A stretch of 64,000 nt of DNA from Aquarana catesbeiana (taxonomy: Eukaryota > Chordata > Amphibia > Anura > Ranidae). This document shows, piece after piece, positions 11,761 to 23,870 of the stretch. The stretch is from contig NC_133326.1 of NCBI RefSeq assembly GCF_042186555.1, positions 96,832,144-96,896,143 on the forward strand, given 5' to 3'. The notes under the pieces are model-generated. The model ran no database searches and was not told where the DNA came from. It worked only from the letters and a program-made list of their open reading frames with translations. Every line of letters begins with the position of its first letter. Position 1 is the first letter of the stretch. Made by a program: the position numbers and the translations under genes.

Positions 11761-12078
11761 CAGAATTCACCATCAAGACCATGAAAACTAGACCTAAGCA
11801 AATCCTGATGCATAGTATAGCAATATAAGAACCAGTGTCAGGATGGTGAGATCCTCTAAGAGGAGAATCTGACTTAAAGGTGTCTTCCACCTCCATTATA
11901 GTTTCCAGATATCCGCATATCAGTGAGCTACTTTATTTCTGGTTCTTCTCTACTACTATCTTTATGTAAACATGTGGATACTCAGAATCTTACCATCTTG
12001 ACACTGGTTCTTACATTGCTGTACTACATATCAGGATTGGCTTATGTCTAGTTTCAAGGTCTTGATGCTGAGTTCTGA
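11761..12078. mobile_element. Foldback element, arms of about 90 bp
   Basis: The left arm 11761-11852 (cagaattcaccatcaagacc to gtcaggatggtgagat) is the imperfect reverse complement of the right arm 11989-12078 (atcttaccatcttgacactg to gatgctgagttctg). About nine in ten bases pair. The spacer of about 135 bp has no reading frame of note. Confidence 0.7.
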
Positions 12079-12497
12079 TTTAAAAGAATAAACATACATA
12101 CTCGCCCCTATTCTGCAGCATTGCTGTGATGCTTCAGCCATTCCATGTCGGCTCTAAACCTGAGAATTGAGCAACCACCTGACCACTGTCTTGGTCTGCT
12201 CAGAGCAGTGAGTGGTGACTGTCAGTCACTGCTCTCTGCTCTCCTCCTCCTTGCTCACAGGAGCAATGTTCAGGAATGGGGTGGTGGGGGGCAGCTGGCT
12301 CTGACTCTCAGCTGCGTGCTAATAGGCAGAGCCAGCTGTCAATTAGGCAGCTGGGTGGATCCCAACAGTGTAGTCAGGATCCTTCCAGACTTTGGAGTGG
12401 CTGTGATTTCAGCAGGGAGCGGCAATAGTAAGTGCACTCCTGTGACCCACAGGAGAATTATGACCCAAAAAGCTTTGACCATAATTCTCTTTTAAAA
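12079..12497. mobile_element. MITE, family with ends TTTAAAAG..CTTTTAAA
   Basis: It starts ttaaaagaataaac, ends attctcttttaaa and shares the internal words gcactcctgtgacccacagg with elements at 24709-25207, 36296-36761 and 56929-57436. The core is GC-rich. It is older and more diverged than the other three copies. Confidence 0.6.
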
Positions 12498-12803
12498 ATA
12501 TTATATATGTATATAGTAAACAAGCAGTTGGTTAAACACTTAGCTGTTTGGTGTGGTGCTTTTCATTTATAAATTGTATTATATTGGGTTTTTGGTATTT
12601 TTTTTTTTTTATGTTTTAATGTATATTAGGATGTGCATCTGCTGGTTTCTCTGTACTGACCATGCCCTACTCTATCTAGAACAAAATATGTTTTGGCTAG
12701 AGTTAGGCTTTAAAGAAGAACCTCTTCAGAAATTGCTTGTTGCTTGGCTGAAATGCTGATCAAAATGGCTTCAGTTCTTTGTGGGGCACCTTCACATTTT
12801 GCT

Positions 12804-12834
<31 letters not shown>

Positions 12835-12960
12835 CAGTATTGCATTGGCGTGAACTAAAATTTTAAGTTGACTGTAATTTTTACTGAAAATTTGCTTTTG
12901 ATAAGCAGCTGTGCTAATATCTTGTGACAATTTTTTTTTTTTTTGATACAGTGTCTCTAC

Positions 12961-13675
12961 TTTAAAGTGGTTGTAAAGTCACATGTATTAATTACTTTGA
13001 TTCTCTCTGTTTTTAGGTTCCTGTTCAGTACAGTGGGTGCGTTTTTCTAAAATTATAATGCTAAATACCTTCTTTCCAGAGCCCTGCTGTCCTGTCATGT
13101 GACCTCTCCTCTGCTTCCCTTCCCGAGTAAGTAGGAGGGGCTGAGATTCCCCTCTGGTGCATGCAAGCTAGCAGAGGGAGATCACATGTCTGCACAGCAG
13201 GGCTCTGGAAAGAAGGTATTTAGCATTATAATTTTAGGAAAACACACTGTACTGAACAGGGACCTAAAACAGAGAGGATCAATCTAATTAATACATATTT
13301 CTTTACTTTACCAGCACTGGAGCAGCTGCAGGAAATAGAATTACCCAGGCATGAGAGGAGAAGAGACGGGAGGGGCGGAGAGGAGATTGGCTCTTACACA
13401 GACCATGGAAGGGACGGAGAGAGGGATGGGAAAGGGAGATGCAGAGACGCTGGATGACCAGGCACGTAAACTGACCGCGCTATCAGGGAGAAACAGCCAT
13501 GATAAATGTGGTCAGTTTACAGAGGGGAACACCGGGACAGGCAGGATCAGCCAGGTTTTGTACAACATAGAAAGGGACAATTGACATGGCAAAAGCACTG
13601 TGCTATATCTCATACCTTAGGGACAGGAGCATGTTTATTTTATCTTTATTTTTTTTATGGTTACAAACACTTTAA
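12961..13675. mobile_element. MITE with inner 140-bp inverted repeat
   Basis: The ends are tttaaagtggttgtaaag and ggttacaaacactttaaa, a 16-18 bp terminal inverted repeat. Inside, 12973-13112 and 13166-13312 are inverted copies; the stretch from ctaaaattataatgctaaat through the ccagagccctgctgt block is almost unchanged between them. The part from 13312 to 13660 is not palindromic. Confidence 0.65.
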
Positions 13676-15279
13676 ACAAAATTATTTAATTTTTTCTGGG
13701 TTTTAATCTTCAGGCCTAAAACAAGGATTTCAACATTTGTGGTTAAAAAAGAAAAAAAAAAAAAAAAAAAAAAGGAAAAGTGCAAAAACTTTAAAGGACG
13801 TTGAATCTCATATAGGATTGGTCAGAGATTTTTCTTTTAAGGGGAGCACTGGTGGGTCCGTTTATGGGAGGAGGATTTCTATTTGGCAGCGCAATCCTCC
13901 ACAAAGGTAGAGAGTGTTAGGAGCTGTTTTGGGAGCAAGGAATTGCTTGTCTGGGTGTTTCCAATCTTTGTAGGTAAAATCATCGAATAGGATATGAGAA
14001 GGAAACATCTTGGTGGAACATTTAGGTCTACGAAAACCAAGCCTAGACATCATGGTTGGGGAACTCACTGTGGAATCTTCTAATTTAAGAGTTGAATGCA
14101 CAGTCGCAGTTTGAAAGGAAACACTAAAGTTCAGCTGGTGGGGTCTCTCTAGGGAGTAACTCCACATCCGAGAAACAGTCCTTTGACAGAATCAAAAATA
14201 CTAAGTGCTTTTGTGTCCAATCCTGCTGAGTAATATGGTGAACATTTAAGCCTTTGCAATCGGGGAGAACAACAGACTGCACTAACATTAATCTTTGTAT
14301 ACCAGAAGAAAATAAGTTTGCTGTGAGACAGGCTTATGAATGGGCACCCAAGGACAAAAGGGAGGGGCAGGGGCAGATATGGTGCTAATAACCAAAAGGG
14401 GTATACTTTTAGAAAAACAAGAGCAGCTCATATGCTCCAAGAGCACTCGTGGACCCAAGCTAGGGTTTATAAAGATTGTGTGACCAATGTGTACAATCAC
14501 ATCTCTGTAGAATAGGCCGTGCAAGGGACTTGTGGAGAGTGGAAGAAAGAGACTGAAGAAAAATTCTCCTTAGCAGAAGGTTGCAGGAACAAATCAAAAG
14601 GTGCACACGCTCACTAGTCCAGTACTGCATCTTCAAACCAGGCCAAGCAGAGAAAACTGCGAGAGATTGGAAATTACAGCCACCCGAAAACAGCAGTAAA
14701 ACGACTCCAAGGTGCAATAAAGATGGAAGGTTCCCATTAAAATAAAGTACAATGCACAGCATGCAACTTAAAGGTATTTTGGAGAGCTAAAAAAGGGGGA
14801 GATTTAACTTCCTCTCGCATACTGCCTGGCCATATACAGCAGCTTCTAAAGAAATGCCAAAAACAGTAGAAAAAAAAAGAGAAAAACCTCCTCTTAGCCA
14901 TTAGCCTGATATCCAATCACAACAGTGAGTCTTCAGAGACCGAGACAGGGAAACTGCCACAACTTTGGTCTTGATACTCTGCAATTTATCCCTAGATAAA
15001 CTGGGTCTTATCTGAATAGCAAATTTCAGTGCTAACTGGAACATGTATGGGTTGCCCACTGATGACTGAAGGACCTGTTAATGTCTCTGACAGTTCACAA
15101 AGAAAACCTAATGAACTGGGAACACCTGCGCTTGTTGGCTAACTGAAAAGACTTCAAGGATATCCAGTATGGATCTACCAGTAGAAAAAAAATCTCAAAA
15201 TTCAAGCAACAAATATAGCAGAATGGAAAGAGTTTTCCATTTTACTCAGGATAAGCAAAACTGAGGATGAGGGAGAGGT

Positions 15280-15375
15280 TTAGGGCTGAAACAACTAATC
15301 AACATAATCGATTTATGAAAATAGTTGTCAACTATTTTCATAATTGATTAGTTGGTCAGCCGATTAGTTGACACG
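15280..15375. mobile_element. Short palindromic repeat (attagttg type)
   Basis: ataatcgatttatgaaaata (15304 on) is mirrored by tattttcataattgattag (15333 on) around a 2-nt centre, with further flanking attagttg copies. It resembles a short palindromic repeat seen in many vertebrate genomes; I cannot name the family safely. Confidence 0.5.
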
Positions 15376-15411
15376 CATCCAGAATGCATTATTTGTTTAC
15401 AGATCAGAAAA

Positions 15412-15545
15412 TACAGTGCTGCACACATACAGCTCAGTATATTGTTCATACATGTCAGTATTCACAGTGCAGCACGCATACAGCTCAGTATATTGTTCAT
15501 ACGTGTCATTACACACAATGCACTACACCGTCCATACTTGTCAGC
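15412..15545 (+). repeat. Two and a half copies of a 55-bp tandem repeat
   Basis: The unit begins acagtgcagcacrcatacag and continues ctcagtatattgttcatacr. Copies start at 15412 and 15467, with a degenerate third part after 15520. It is non-coding. Confidence 0.7.
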
Positions 15546-15564
15546 AAGTGTCTAAGAACTTGTA

Positions 15565-15950
15565 AATGTGTTTGGAGCGCTGGGGTCCCCCGCCGGCGCT
15601 TCTGGCTCCTCTTTTCTTCTGAGTGTCCCCATAGCAAGCCACTTGCTTTGGGAGCACTTGTGCTGGCTCACGCCTGAGCCGCACTGTGTGTGTCCACTGT
15701 CACACACAGCAGAGCTTGGCCCTGTCCCCTGCTCTCTCCTGGCTGTGATTGATAGCAGCAGGAGCCAATAACTCCTTCTGCTGCCTTAATCTTCAGAGAG
15801 GAGAGAATCGAGAGAGAGAGAGCTCAGGGCACAGCACAGGATCGAGTTGGGGCTCCGGTAACTATGAGCAAAGGCTAAGGGGGAGCTGCACATAGGCCTT
15901 TTTACTGCTATGCAGAGAATGCATCCAAGTAAAAACCTTTTCAAGTTTAC
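15565..15950. mobile_element. MITE fragment (gagtgtccccrtagcaagc family)
   Basis: It contains tgagtgtccccatagcaagc and a tail gcagagaatgcatccaagta; both are shared with the complete element at 38451-38897, and the tail type is shared with 49520-49910. Neither terminal repeat is preserved well enough to place. Confidence 0.5.
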
Positions 15951-16176
15951 TGAGCTCTCCCGGGTGTATACCTGCTCTTGATTGCAAAACATTGGCATAC
16001 ATATTCTTGTTGAAGTGCTTCACAACTGCGTTCAGTGTCAGAATGGCAGGTTAGAATCCTTGGCCTTTTTAAATGCATTAATTTTAAGAGTAATCTTTTA
16101 TCTTGTTTAGCATTTTGCATAATACTCATTTCTTATTGGGCATTTCCACTAAAAAAAGCTTAATTTACTTTTACAG

Positions 16177-16321
16177 ACATTTCAGAAATTCAGTCGCTGA
16201 CATCGGATCATTCCAACCGTTCACATGACCGGCCCCGCCGCAGCCGTTCACGGTCTCCTGACCAGAGATCGGAGCCTTCAGACCATTCCAGACATTCTCC
16301 ACAACAGCACAGTAACAGCAG
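16177..16321 (+). CDS. tjp1: tjp1 exon: PDZ2-PDZ3 linker, Ser/Arg-rich
   Basis: It begins after TTTTACAG and ends before GTGATG; 145 nt, entering in phase 1 and leaving after two bases (AG). It encodes a basic low-complexity linker with DRPRRSRSRSPDQRSEPSDH and HSRHSPQQHSNS. This matches the RS-rich linker of vertebrate ZO-1, a known target of phosphorylation. The donor is weak (GTGATG). No folded domain is visible. Confidence 0.92.
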
Positions 16322-16833
16322 GTGATGGCTTCATTAGTCTTTGTTTTGGGTTTGGAACTTTAATGCATAGGTTTTATATGGTACATAGTTTCTTTTTAAT
16401 CTTCTGAAATCTTTTAACATAAAATAGAACATTTTGGATAGATTTTTTTTTTTTTGGTTATATGTATTTAAGATTGAGCAACAAATGCTTGAGGGTAAAG
16501 GTGAGCTGAATCTATTCTGACTATGGGGCGAATGTACAATTTCTGCTCTGGTGTTATCCATATTGAGAACAATCATCCTGACATATCACAGATGTTGGGA
16601 ATCTAAGCACACTGCCAGAACACATATACTTGCTGCAATAACACCTTTAATGACTCATGGGAAAAGCAGCTATAATTTTGTACAAGTTGTCACCTAGAAA
16701 CAAAGACAGATTGCTAGCTTAGCCCCACATAATTCCTCCACATTCAGGAGGTGATATTCCATCTAGTGTTCACAACGGAATTTTTAACTTAAAAAAAAAA
16801 GCATCCTATCCTGTACTAGTCTATTCTTCAGGA

Positions 16834-17342
16834 TAAAGTGTTACTAAACCCAGGACCCTGCATTCACTATATCTGGTCTCCCACAGAACATGGAAATGCA
16901 ATTATTTTAGTAAATATAAACTGCTAACAACCTTTTCTCATCGGCAGTATATAGCAGTCTTGTGACTTCTATCAGTGTCCAGCTGAGCACTGGTTAAAGC
17001 TTGTAGGAGGAGTTTTCATTCTCTGACTGTCCTTTGGGGCTACATAACTTTTTTGCCTGGACAGTGCTGATTGGCCCTGTGCTGATCACATGCACCGTCC
17101 CCCAAAAAAAACTCTAGCAATACACAACAAACTGAACATGTGCAGTGGGCCTCCCAGTGCTCTGTTCTCAGGAGATGGATTGTGGACAGTAAAAGAAGGG
17201 GAGGATCAGAGAAGACAGGATCAAACAGCCTTTTTACACAATGCAGAGAATTAACCCCTTAGGTTCCACAGTGAGTATAACGAGCATGTTTTTACTGCAT
17301 ATACATCCTGATTTTACTGTTGTGGGTTTAGTAACACTTTAA
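16834..17342. mobile_element. MITE with ends AAAGTGTTACTAAACCCA
   Basis: aaagtgttactaaaccca at 16835 is the exact reverse complement of tgggtttagtaacacttt at the right end. The 509-bp body is non-coding. Terminal repeats of 18 bp are perfect, which suggests a fairly young copy. Confidence 0.75.
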
Positions 17343-18079
17343 CTTCAGTTACATATCTGCAAAAAACATTGCCTCTGCAATTTATTTGGCCTCTCTTTTT
17401 CTGCCTTTTTTTCTTGCTGTATGTCCCTGTAGTATTGTAAAGTTTCAGGTTTTGTTTCACGTTAATTAGCCCTTTCTTTCTGTTTTCTGAATGTTTCTGA
17501 TTAATTAGTCAGTTGTCTCCAAATTTTAGCCTTTAAGAACTCTGCAGCTATTTCTACACTATTTCTGGTTTGTTGTCTCTTTATTATTGATCACTTCTGT
17601 TCCTAACCCCTGTCTTTCCCACCGCTGTAAATTGACGCCTTTCTGGCACAGGGGACCGCCTGGGAGGATGCTCACGTGGTTTCTTACGTGCAGCTCCACA
17701 CTCCAAAGATCATTGTGATCGCTGTGATGTGTGCATTAATCGGTTACCATTCTGTTTCTGTGAATCGTGACCCTCTACCCTCGATTGCGTCTGCATTCCG
17801 GTGGCACGGTGTACTGTTGCGTATCCCCAACTCCTCCAGTCCCTTAGCTCTAAGCACTTCTGAGTTTGAAGCTGTCAAAATCCTGAAACAGCAGGAATCT
17901 CTCTATGATCTCCATGTGCTACAGGCAGAGAAGGCAACATCTGTTGTGCATTAAACTTGGAAAACTGAATTTTTCACATTTTTGAAAATACCCTGAAAGT
18001 TTCCCTGTATGTTTTAAAATATATCCAGGATATTTTTAAAAACAGATAATTAGAAGAGAGGCTTTAAAAAAAACAACAA

Positions 18080-18412
18080 CCATACTCGCCTAGGTGGATG
18101 CAGCATTGGTCTGATGGGACTCGCACTCCTGATTGGCTATTCGCAGCGGAGCGAGCCGTTGGCTCCCGCTGCTGTCAGTCACAGCCAGTGAGCCAATTGG
18201 GAATCGAAGGGGGCGTGGCCGAGCCCGCAGCTCTTTGTGTGAATGGACACACAGAGCTGCGGGTCGAGCGCGCGCCTGCTTGAGTGCCCCCAGAGCAAGT
18301 GGCTTGCTGTGTGGACACCTTGCAGGAGGGAGGATCCGAGAGAAGGATAGGGCTGCTCTGTGCAAAACCCTTGCACAGAGCAGGTAAGTATAACTAACAT
18401 GTTTTGTTATTA
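18080..18412. mobile_element. MITE fragment, same group as 38451-38897
   Basis: It shares ggtggatgcagcattggt with other copies, a GC-rich core with agcaagtggcttgctgtg, and the end cttgcacagagcaggtaagt, the reverse of tacctgctctgtgcaatggt at 38514. It is truncated relative to that copy. Confidence 0.5.
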
Positions 18413-18426
18413 AAAAAAAAAAAAAA

Positions 18427-18662
18427 AGTAGAGTATGCTGTATAAAAATAGTATAAAAATTTTATTGGATTCAAAAATATCAGTCAAAACAAAGAAATGT
18501 AATGAGCCTCCACCTAGCACCGAAATTACATTGTTATTAGTTAAAAATATGCATACATTGTTATATCGGTGCTAGGGGGAGGGTTGTTACATTTTTGTGT
18601 AAGTTTTGTTATTTTTGAATCCAGTAAAATTTTGATACTTGTTTGATACAGCATACTGTCTG
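18427..18662. mobile_element. Foldback element of 236 bp
   Basis: The left arm starts agagtatgctgtataaaaat and the right arm ends gatacagcatactgtc. Inner parts also pair: attggattcaaaaat against atttttgaatccagt, and cctagcaccgaaat against atcggtgctagggg. Nearly the whole element folds on itself. Confidence 0.7.
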
Positions 18663-19670
18663 GGGTCATTTTATACCGACTTTCCCTGGGAATTCTTCTC
18701 ATCTTTTAAATGCATGCAACTTCCCTGTTATGTAAACCCACCCTTATCGCTAGGGGAATGACAGATGTTTAACCACTTGCCGACCGCCGCACGACTATAT
18801 ACGTCGGCAGAATGGCACGGGCAGGCAAAAGGACGTGTATGTACGTCCTTGCCTGCCCGCGGGTGGGGGGTCCGATCGGACCCCCCCCGGTGCCTGCGGC
18901 GGTCGGCAAATCTTCTCCGGCGATCGGAGGTGAGGGGGAGGCCATCCATTCGTGGCCCCCCCCTCGCGATCGCTCTCAGCCAATGGCATCATTTCCCTGC
19001 CTCTGTATTGTACACAGAGGCAGAGGAAATGATGTCATCTCTCCTCGGCTCGGTATTTTCCGTTCCGGGCCGAGGAGAGAAGACTGCAATGTAAGTGCAC
19101 AACACACACACACACAGTAGAACATGCCAGGCACACAAAACACCCCGATCCCCCCCCCGATCGCCCCCCGATCCCCCCCAATCACCCCCCCCCCTGTCAC
19201 AAACTGACACCAAGCAGGTTTTTTTTTTTTTTTTTTCTGATTACTGCATGGTGTCAGTTTGTGACAGTTACAGTGTTAGGGCAGTGAGTGTTAGGCCCCC
19301 TGTAGGTCTAGGGTACCCCCCTAACCCCCCCTAATAAAGTTTTAACCCCTTGATCACCCCCTGTCACCAGTGTCGCTAAGCGATCATTTTTCTGATCGCT
19401 GTATTAGTGTCGCTGGTGACGCTAGTTAGGGACGTAAATATTGAGGTTCACCGTCAGCGTTTTATAGCGACAGGGACCCCCATATACTACCTAATAAATG
19501 TTTTAACCCCTTGATTGCCCCCTAGTTAACCCTTTCACCACTGATCACCGTATAAGTGTTACGGGTGACGCTGGTTAGTTTGTTTATTTTTTATAGTGTC
19601 AGGGCACCCGCCGTTTATTACCGAATAAAGATTTAGCCCCCTGATCACCCGACGGTGATATGCGTCGCCC

Positions 19671-20748
19671 CAGGCAGCGTCAGATTAGCGCCAGTACCGC
19701 TAACACCCACGCACGCAGCATACGCCTCCCTTAGTGGTATAGTATCTGTACAGATCAATATCTGATCCGATCAGATCTATACTAGCGTCCCCAGCAGTTT
19801 AGGGTTCCCAAAAACACAGTGTTAGCGGGATCAGCCCAGATACCTGCTAGCACCTGCATTTTGCCCCTCCGCCCAGCTCGGCCCAGCCCACCCAAGTGCA
19901 GTATCGATCGATCACTGTCACTTACAAAACACTAAACGCATAACTGCAGCGTTCGCAGAGTCAGGCCTGATCCCTGCGATCGCTAACAGTTTTTTTGGTA
20001 GCATTTTGGTGAAATGGCAAGCACCAGCCCCAGGCAGCGTCAGGTTAGTGCCAGTACCGCTAACACCCACGCACGCACCGTACACCTCCCTTAGTGTATA
20101 GTATCTGAACGGATCAATATCTGATCCGATCAGATCTATACTAGCGTCCCCAGCAGTTTAGGGTTCCCAAAAACGCAGTGTTAGCGGGATCAACCCAGAT
20201 ACCTGCTAGCACCTGTGTTTTGCCCCTCCGCCCGGCCCAGCCCAGCCCACCCAAGTGCAGTATCGATCGATCACTGTCACTTACAAAACACTAAACGCAT
20301 AACTGCAGCGTTCGCAGAGTCAGGCCTGATCCCTGCGATCGCTAACAGTTTTTTTGGTAGCGTTTTGGTGAACTGGCAAGCACCAGCCCCAGGCAGCGTC
20401 AGGTTAGTGCCAGTAGCGCTAACACCCACGCACGCACCGTACACCTCCCTTAGTGGTATAGTATCTGAACTGATCAATATCTGATCCGATCAGATCTATA
20501 CTGGCGTCCCCAGCAGTTTAGGGTTCCCAAAAACGCAGTGTTAGCGGGATCAACCCAGATACCTGCTAGCACCTGCGTTTTGCCCCTCCGCCCGGCCCAG
20601 CCCAGCCCACCCAAGTGCAGTATCGATCGATCACTGTCACTTACAAAACACTAAATGCATAACTGCAGCGTTCGCAGAGTCAGGCCTGATCCCTGCGATC
20701 GTTAACAGTTTTTTTGGTAGCGTTTTGGTGAACTGGCAAGCGCCAGCG
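19671..20748 (+). repeat. Three tandem copies of a 360-bp unit
   Basis: Each unit begins caggcagcgtcaggttagtg; starts are at 19671, 20031 and 20390, so the periods are 360 and 359 bp. Copies two and three are closer to each other than to copy one. Each contains gatcaatatctgatccgatc and atcgatcgatcactgtcact. They lie between the 5' end of the piggyBac-like element and its transposase remnant, so they may be 5' untranslated or promoter DNA. Confidence 0.9.
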
Positions 20749-20799
20749 GCCTAGTACACCCCGGTCGTAGTCAAACCAGCACTGCAGTAACACTTGGTG

Positions 20800-21189
20800 A
20801 CGTGGCGAGTCCCATAAGTGCAGTTCAAGCTGGTGAGGTGGCAAGCACAAATAGTGTCCCGCTGCCACCAAGAAGACAAACACAGGCCCGTCATGCCCAT
20901 AGTGCCCTTCCTGCTGCATTCGCCAATCCTAATTGGGAACCCACCACTTCTGCAGCGCCCGTACTTCCCCCATTCACATCCCCAACCAAATGCAGTCGGC
21001 TGCATGAGAGGCATTTTTATGTCCTCCCGAGTACCCCTACCCAACGAACCCCCCCAAAAAAGATGTTGTGTCTGCAGCAAGTGCGGATATAGGCGTGACA
21101 CCCGCTATTATTGTCCCCCCTGTCCTGACAATCCTGGTCTTTGCATTGGTGAATGTTTTGAACGCTACCATTCACTAGTTGAGTATTAG
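20800..21189 (+). pseudogene. piggyBac-type transposase remnant: N-terminal part joined to Cys-rich C-terminus
   Basis: The C-terminus reads KRCCVCSKCGYRRDTRYYCP and CPDNPGLCIGECFERYHSLV, then EY and a stop at 21189. The CxxC..C..C..C..H pattern is the cysteine-rich DNA-binding domain that ends piggyBac transposases. Upstream there is only a Pro/Ala-rich N-terminal stretch (ANPNWEPTTSAAPVLPPFTS) that joins within about 40 codons to the C-terminus, one frame apart. The whole catalytic DDD core, several hundred residues, is missing. The junction is near 20985-21010. Confidence 0.75.
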
Positions 21190-21312
21190 CGTAGGGTACA
21201 GCATTGCACAGACTAGGACACACTTTCACAGGGTCTCCCAAGATGCCATCGCATTTTGAGAGACCCGAACCTGGAACCGGTTACAGTTATAAAAGTTACA
21301 GTTACAAAAAAA

Positions 21313-21343
<31 letters not shown>

Positions 21344-22789
21344 CACAAACAAAAATATAAAATAAAAAATAATAGTTGTAGTTTTATTGTTCTCTCTCTA
21401 TTCTCTCTCTCTCTCTCTATTCTCTCTATTGTTCTGCTCTTTTTTACTGTATTCTATTCTGCAATGTTTTATTGTTATTATGTTTTATCATGTTTGCTTT
21501 TCAGGTCTGCAATTTTTTATACTTTACCGTTTACTGTGCTTTATTGTTAACCATTTTTTTGTCTTCAGGTACGCCATTCACGACTTTGAGTGGTTATACC
21601 AGAATGATGCCTGCAGGTTTAGGTATCATCTTGGTATCATTCTTTTCAGCCAGCGGTCGGCTTTCATGTAAAAGCAATCCTAGCGGCTAATTAGCCTCTA
21701 GACTGCTTTTACAAGCAGTGGGAGAGAATGCCCCCCCCCCCCACCGTCTTCCGTGTTTTTCTCTGGCTCTCCTGTCTCAACAGGGAACCTGAGAATGCAG
21801 CTGGTGATTCAACCAGCTGACCATAGAGCTGATCAGAGACCAGAGTGGCTCCAAACATCTCTATGGCCTAAGAAACCGGAAGCTACGAGCATTTTATGAC
21901 TTAGATTTCGCCGGATGTAAATAGCGCCATTGGGAAATTGGGAAAGCATTTTATCATACCGATCTTGGTGTGGTCAGATGCTTTGAGGGCAGAGGAGAAA
22001 TCTAGGGTCTAATAGACCCCAATTTTTTCAAAAAAGAGTACCTGTCACTACCTATTGCTATCATAGGGGATATTTACATTCCCTGAGATAACAATAAAAA
22101 TGATTAAAAAAAAAAAAAAAAATGAAAGGAACAGTTTTAAAATAAGATAAAAAAGCAAAAAAATAATAAAGAAAAAAAAAAAAAAAAAAAAAAGCACCCC
22201 TGTCCCCCCTGCTCTCGCGCTAAGGCGAACGCAAGCGTCGGTCTGGCGTCAAATGTAAACAGCAATTGCACCATGCATGTGAGGTATCACCGCGACGGTC
22301 AGATCGAGGGCAGTAATTTTAGCAGTAGACCTCCTCTGTAAATCTAAAGTGGTAACCTGTAAAGGCTTTTAAAGGCTTTTAAAAATGTATTTATTTTGTT
22401 GTCACTGCACGTTTGTGCGCAATTGTAAAGCATGTCATGTTTGGTATCCATGTACTCGGCCTAAGATCATCTTTTTTATTTCATCAAATATTTGGGCAAT
22501 ATAGTGTGTTTTAGTGCATTAAAATGTAAAAAAGTGTGTTTTTTCCCCAAAAAATGCGTTTGAAAAATCGCTGCGCAAATACTGTGTGAAAAAAAAAAAT
22601 GAAACACCCACCATTTTAATCTGTAGGGCATTTGCTTTAAAAAAATATATAATGTGTGGGGGTTCAAAGTAATTTTCTTGCAAAAAAAAAATAATTTTTT
22701 CATGTAATCAAAAAGTGTCAGAAAGGGCTTTGTCTTCAAGTGGTTAGAAGAGTGGGTGATGTGTGACATAAGCTTCTAAATGTTGTGCA

Positions 22790-23870
22790 TAAAATGCCAG
22801 GACAGTTCAAACCCCCCCAAATGACCCCATTTTGGAAAGTAGACACCCCAAGCTATTTGCTGAGAGGCATGTCGAGTCCATGGAATATTTTATATTGTGA
22901 CACAAGTTGCGGGAAAGAGACAAATTATTTTTTTTTTTTTTTTTTTTTTGCACAAAGTTGTCACTAAATTATATATTGCTCAAACATGCCATGGGAATAT
23001 GTGAAATTACACCCCAAAATACATTCTGTTGCTTCTCCTGAGTACGGGGATACCACATGTGTGAGACTTTTTGGGAGCCTAGCCACGTATGGGACCCCGA
23101 AAACCAAGCACCGCCTTCAGGCTTTCTAAGGGCGTAAATTTTTGATTTCACTCTTCACTGCCTATCACAGTCTCGGAGGCCATGGAATGCCCAGGTGGCA
23201 CAAACCCCCCCCAAATGACCCCATTTTGGAAAGTAGACACCCCAAGCTATTTGCTGAGAGGTATAGTGAGTATTTTGCAGACCTCACTTTTTGTCACAAA
23301 GTTTTGAAAATTAAAAAAAGAAAAAAAAAATTTTTTTTTTTGTCTTTCTTCATTTTCAAAAACAAATGAGAGCTGCAAAATACTCACCATGCCTCTCAGC
23401 AAATAGCTTGGGGTGTCTACTTTCCAAAATGGGGTCATTTGGGGGGGTTTGTGCCACCTGGGCATTCCATGGCCTCCGAAACTGTGATAGGCAGTGAAGA
23501 GTGAAATCAAAAATGTACACCCTTAGAAATCCTGAAGGCGGTGATTGGTTTTCGGGGTCCCGTACGCGGCTAGGCTCCTAAAAAGTCCCACACATGTGGT
23601 ATCCCCGTACTCAAGAGAAGCAGCAGAATGTATTTTGGGGTGCAATTCCACATATGCCCATGACCTGTGTGAGCAATATATCATTTAGTGACAACTTTGT
23701 GCAAAAAAAAAACAAATAAAAAAATAAATTGTCACTTTCCCGCAACTTGTGTCAAAATATAAAATATTCCATGGACTCAACATGCCTCTCAGCAAATAGC
23801 TTGGGGTGTCTACTTTCCAAAATGGGGTCATTTGGGGGAGGTTTGTGCCATCTGGGCATTTTATGGCCTT
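22790..23870. repeat. Inverted duplication of about 0.5 kb in the piggyBac-like 3' region
   Basis: The words aatgaccccattttggaaag and agacaccccaagctatttgc occur forward at about 22817 and 23214 and in reverse complement at about 23385, 23790 and 24180 (last copy diverged). The axis is at about 23322-23340 (A-run meeting T-run). Arms are about 22790-23310 and 23345-23870; each is a tandem array of a unit of about 390 bp. Confidence 0.8.

Noticed and set aside
13676..15280. Possible LTR or other retroelement remains
   Set aside because: No terminal repeat, RT, integrase or gag motif was found on either strand. It is left as unassigned intron DNA.
17652..17954. A 300-nt open frame after an acceptor-like ttctggcacag, richer in CpG than its surroundings, ending ...LHVLQAEKATSVVH
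   Set aside because: Joined to the previous ZO-1 exon the phase does not fit: the spliced frame stops within about 20 codons. I recognise no family and there is no donor at the end. It could be a worn repeat or a rare terminal exon, but this cannot be supported.
18728..19334. Overlapping frames on both strands in the GC-rich 5' end of the piggyBac-like element
   Set aside because: They have low-complexity Pro/Gly/Arg content, no motif and no codon bias; they follow from GC-rich palindromes.
19671..20748. CRISPR-like array or satellite
   Set aside because: The repeats are directly adjoining 360-bp units without spacers and lie inside a TTAA element.
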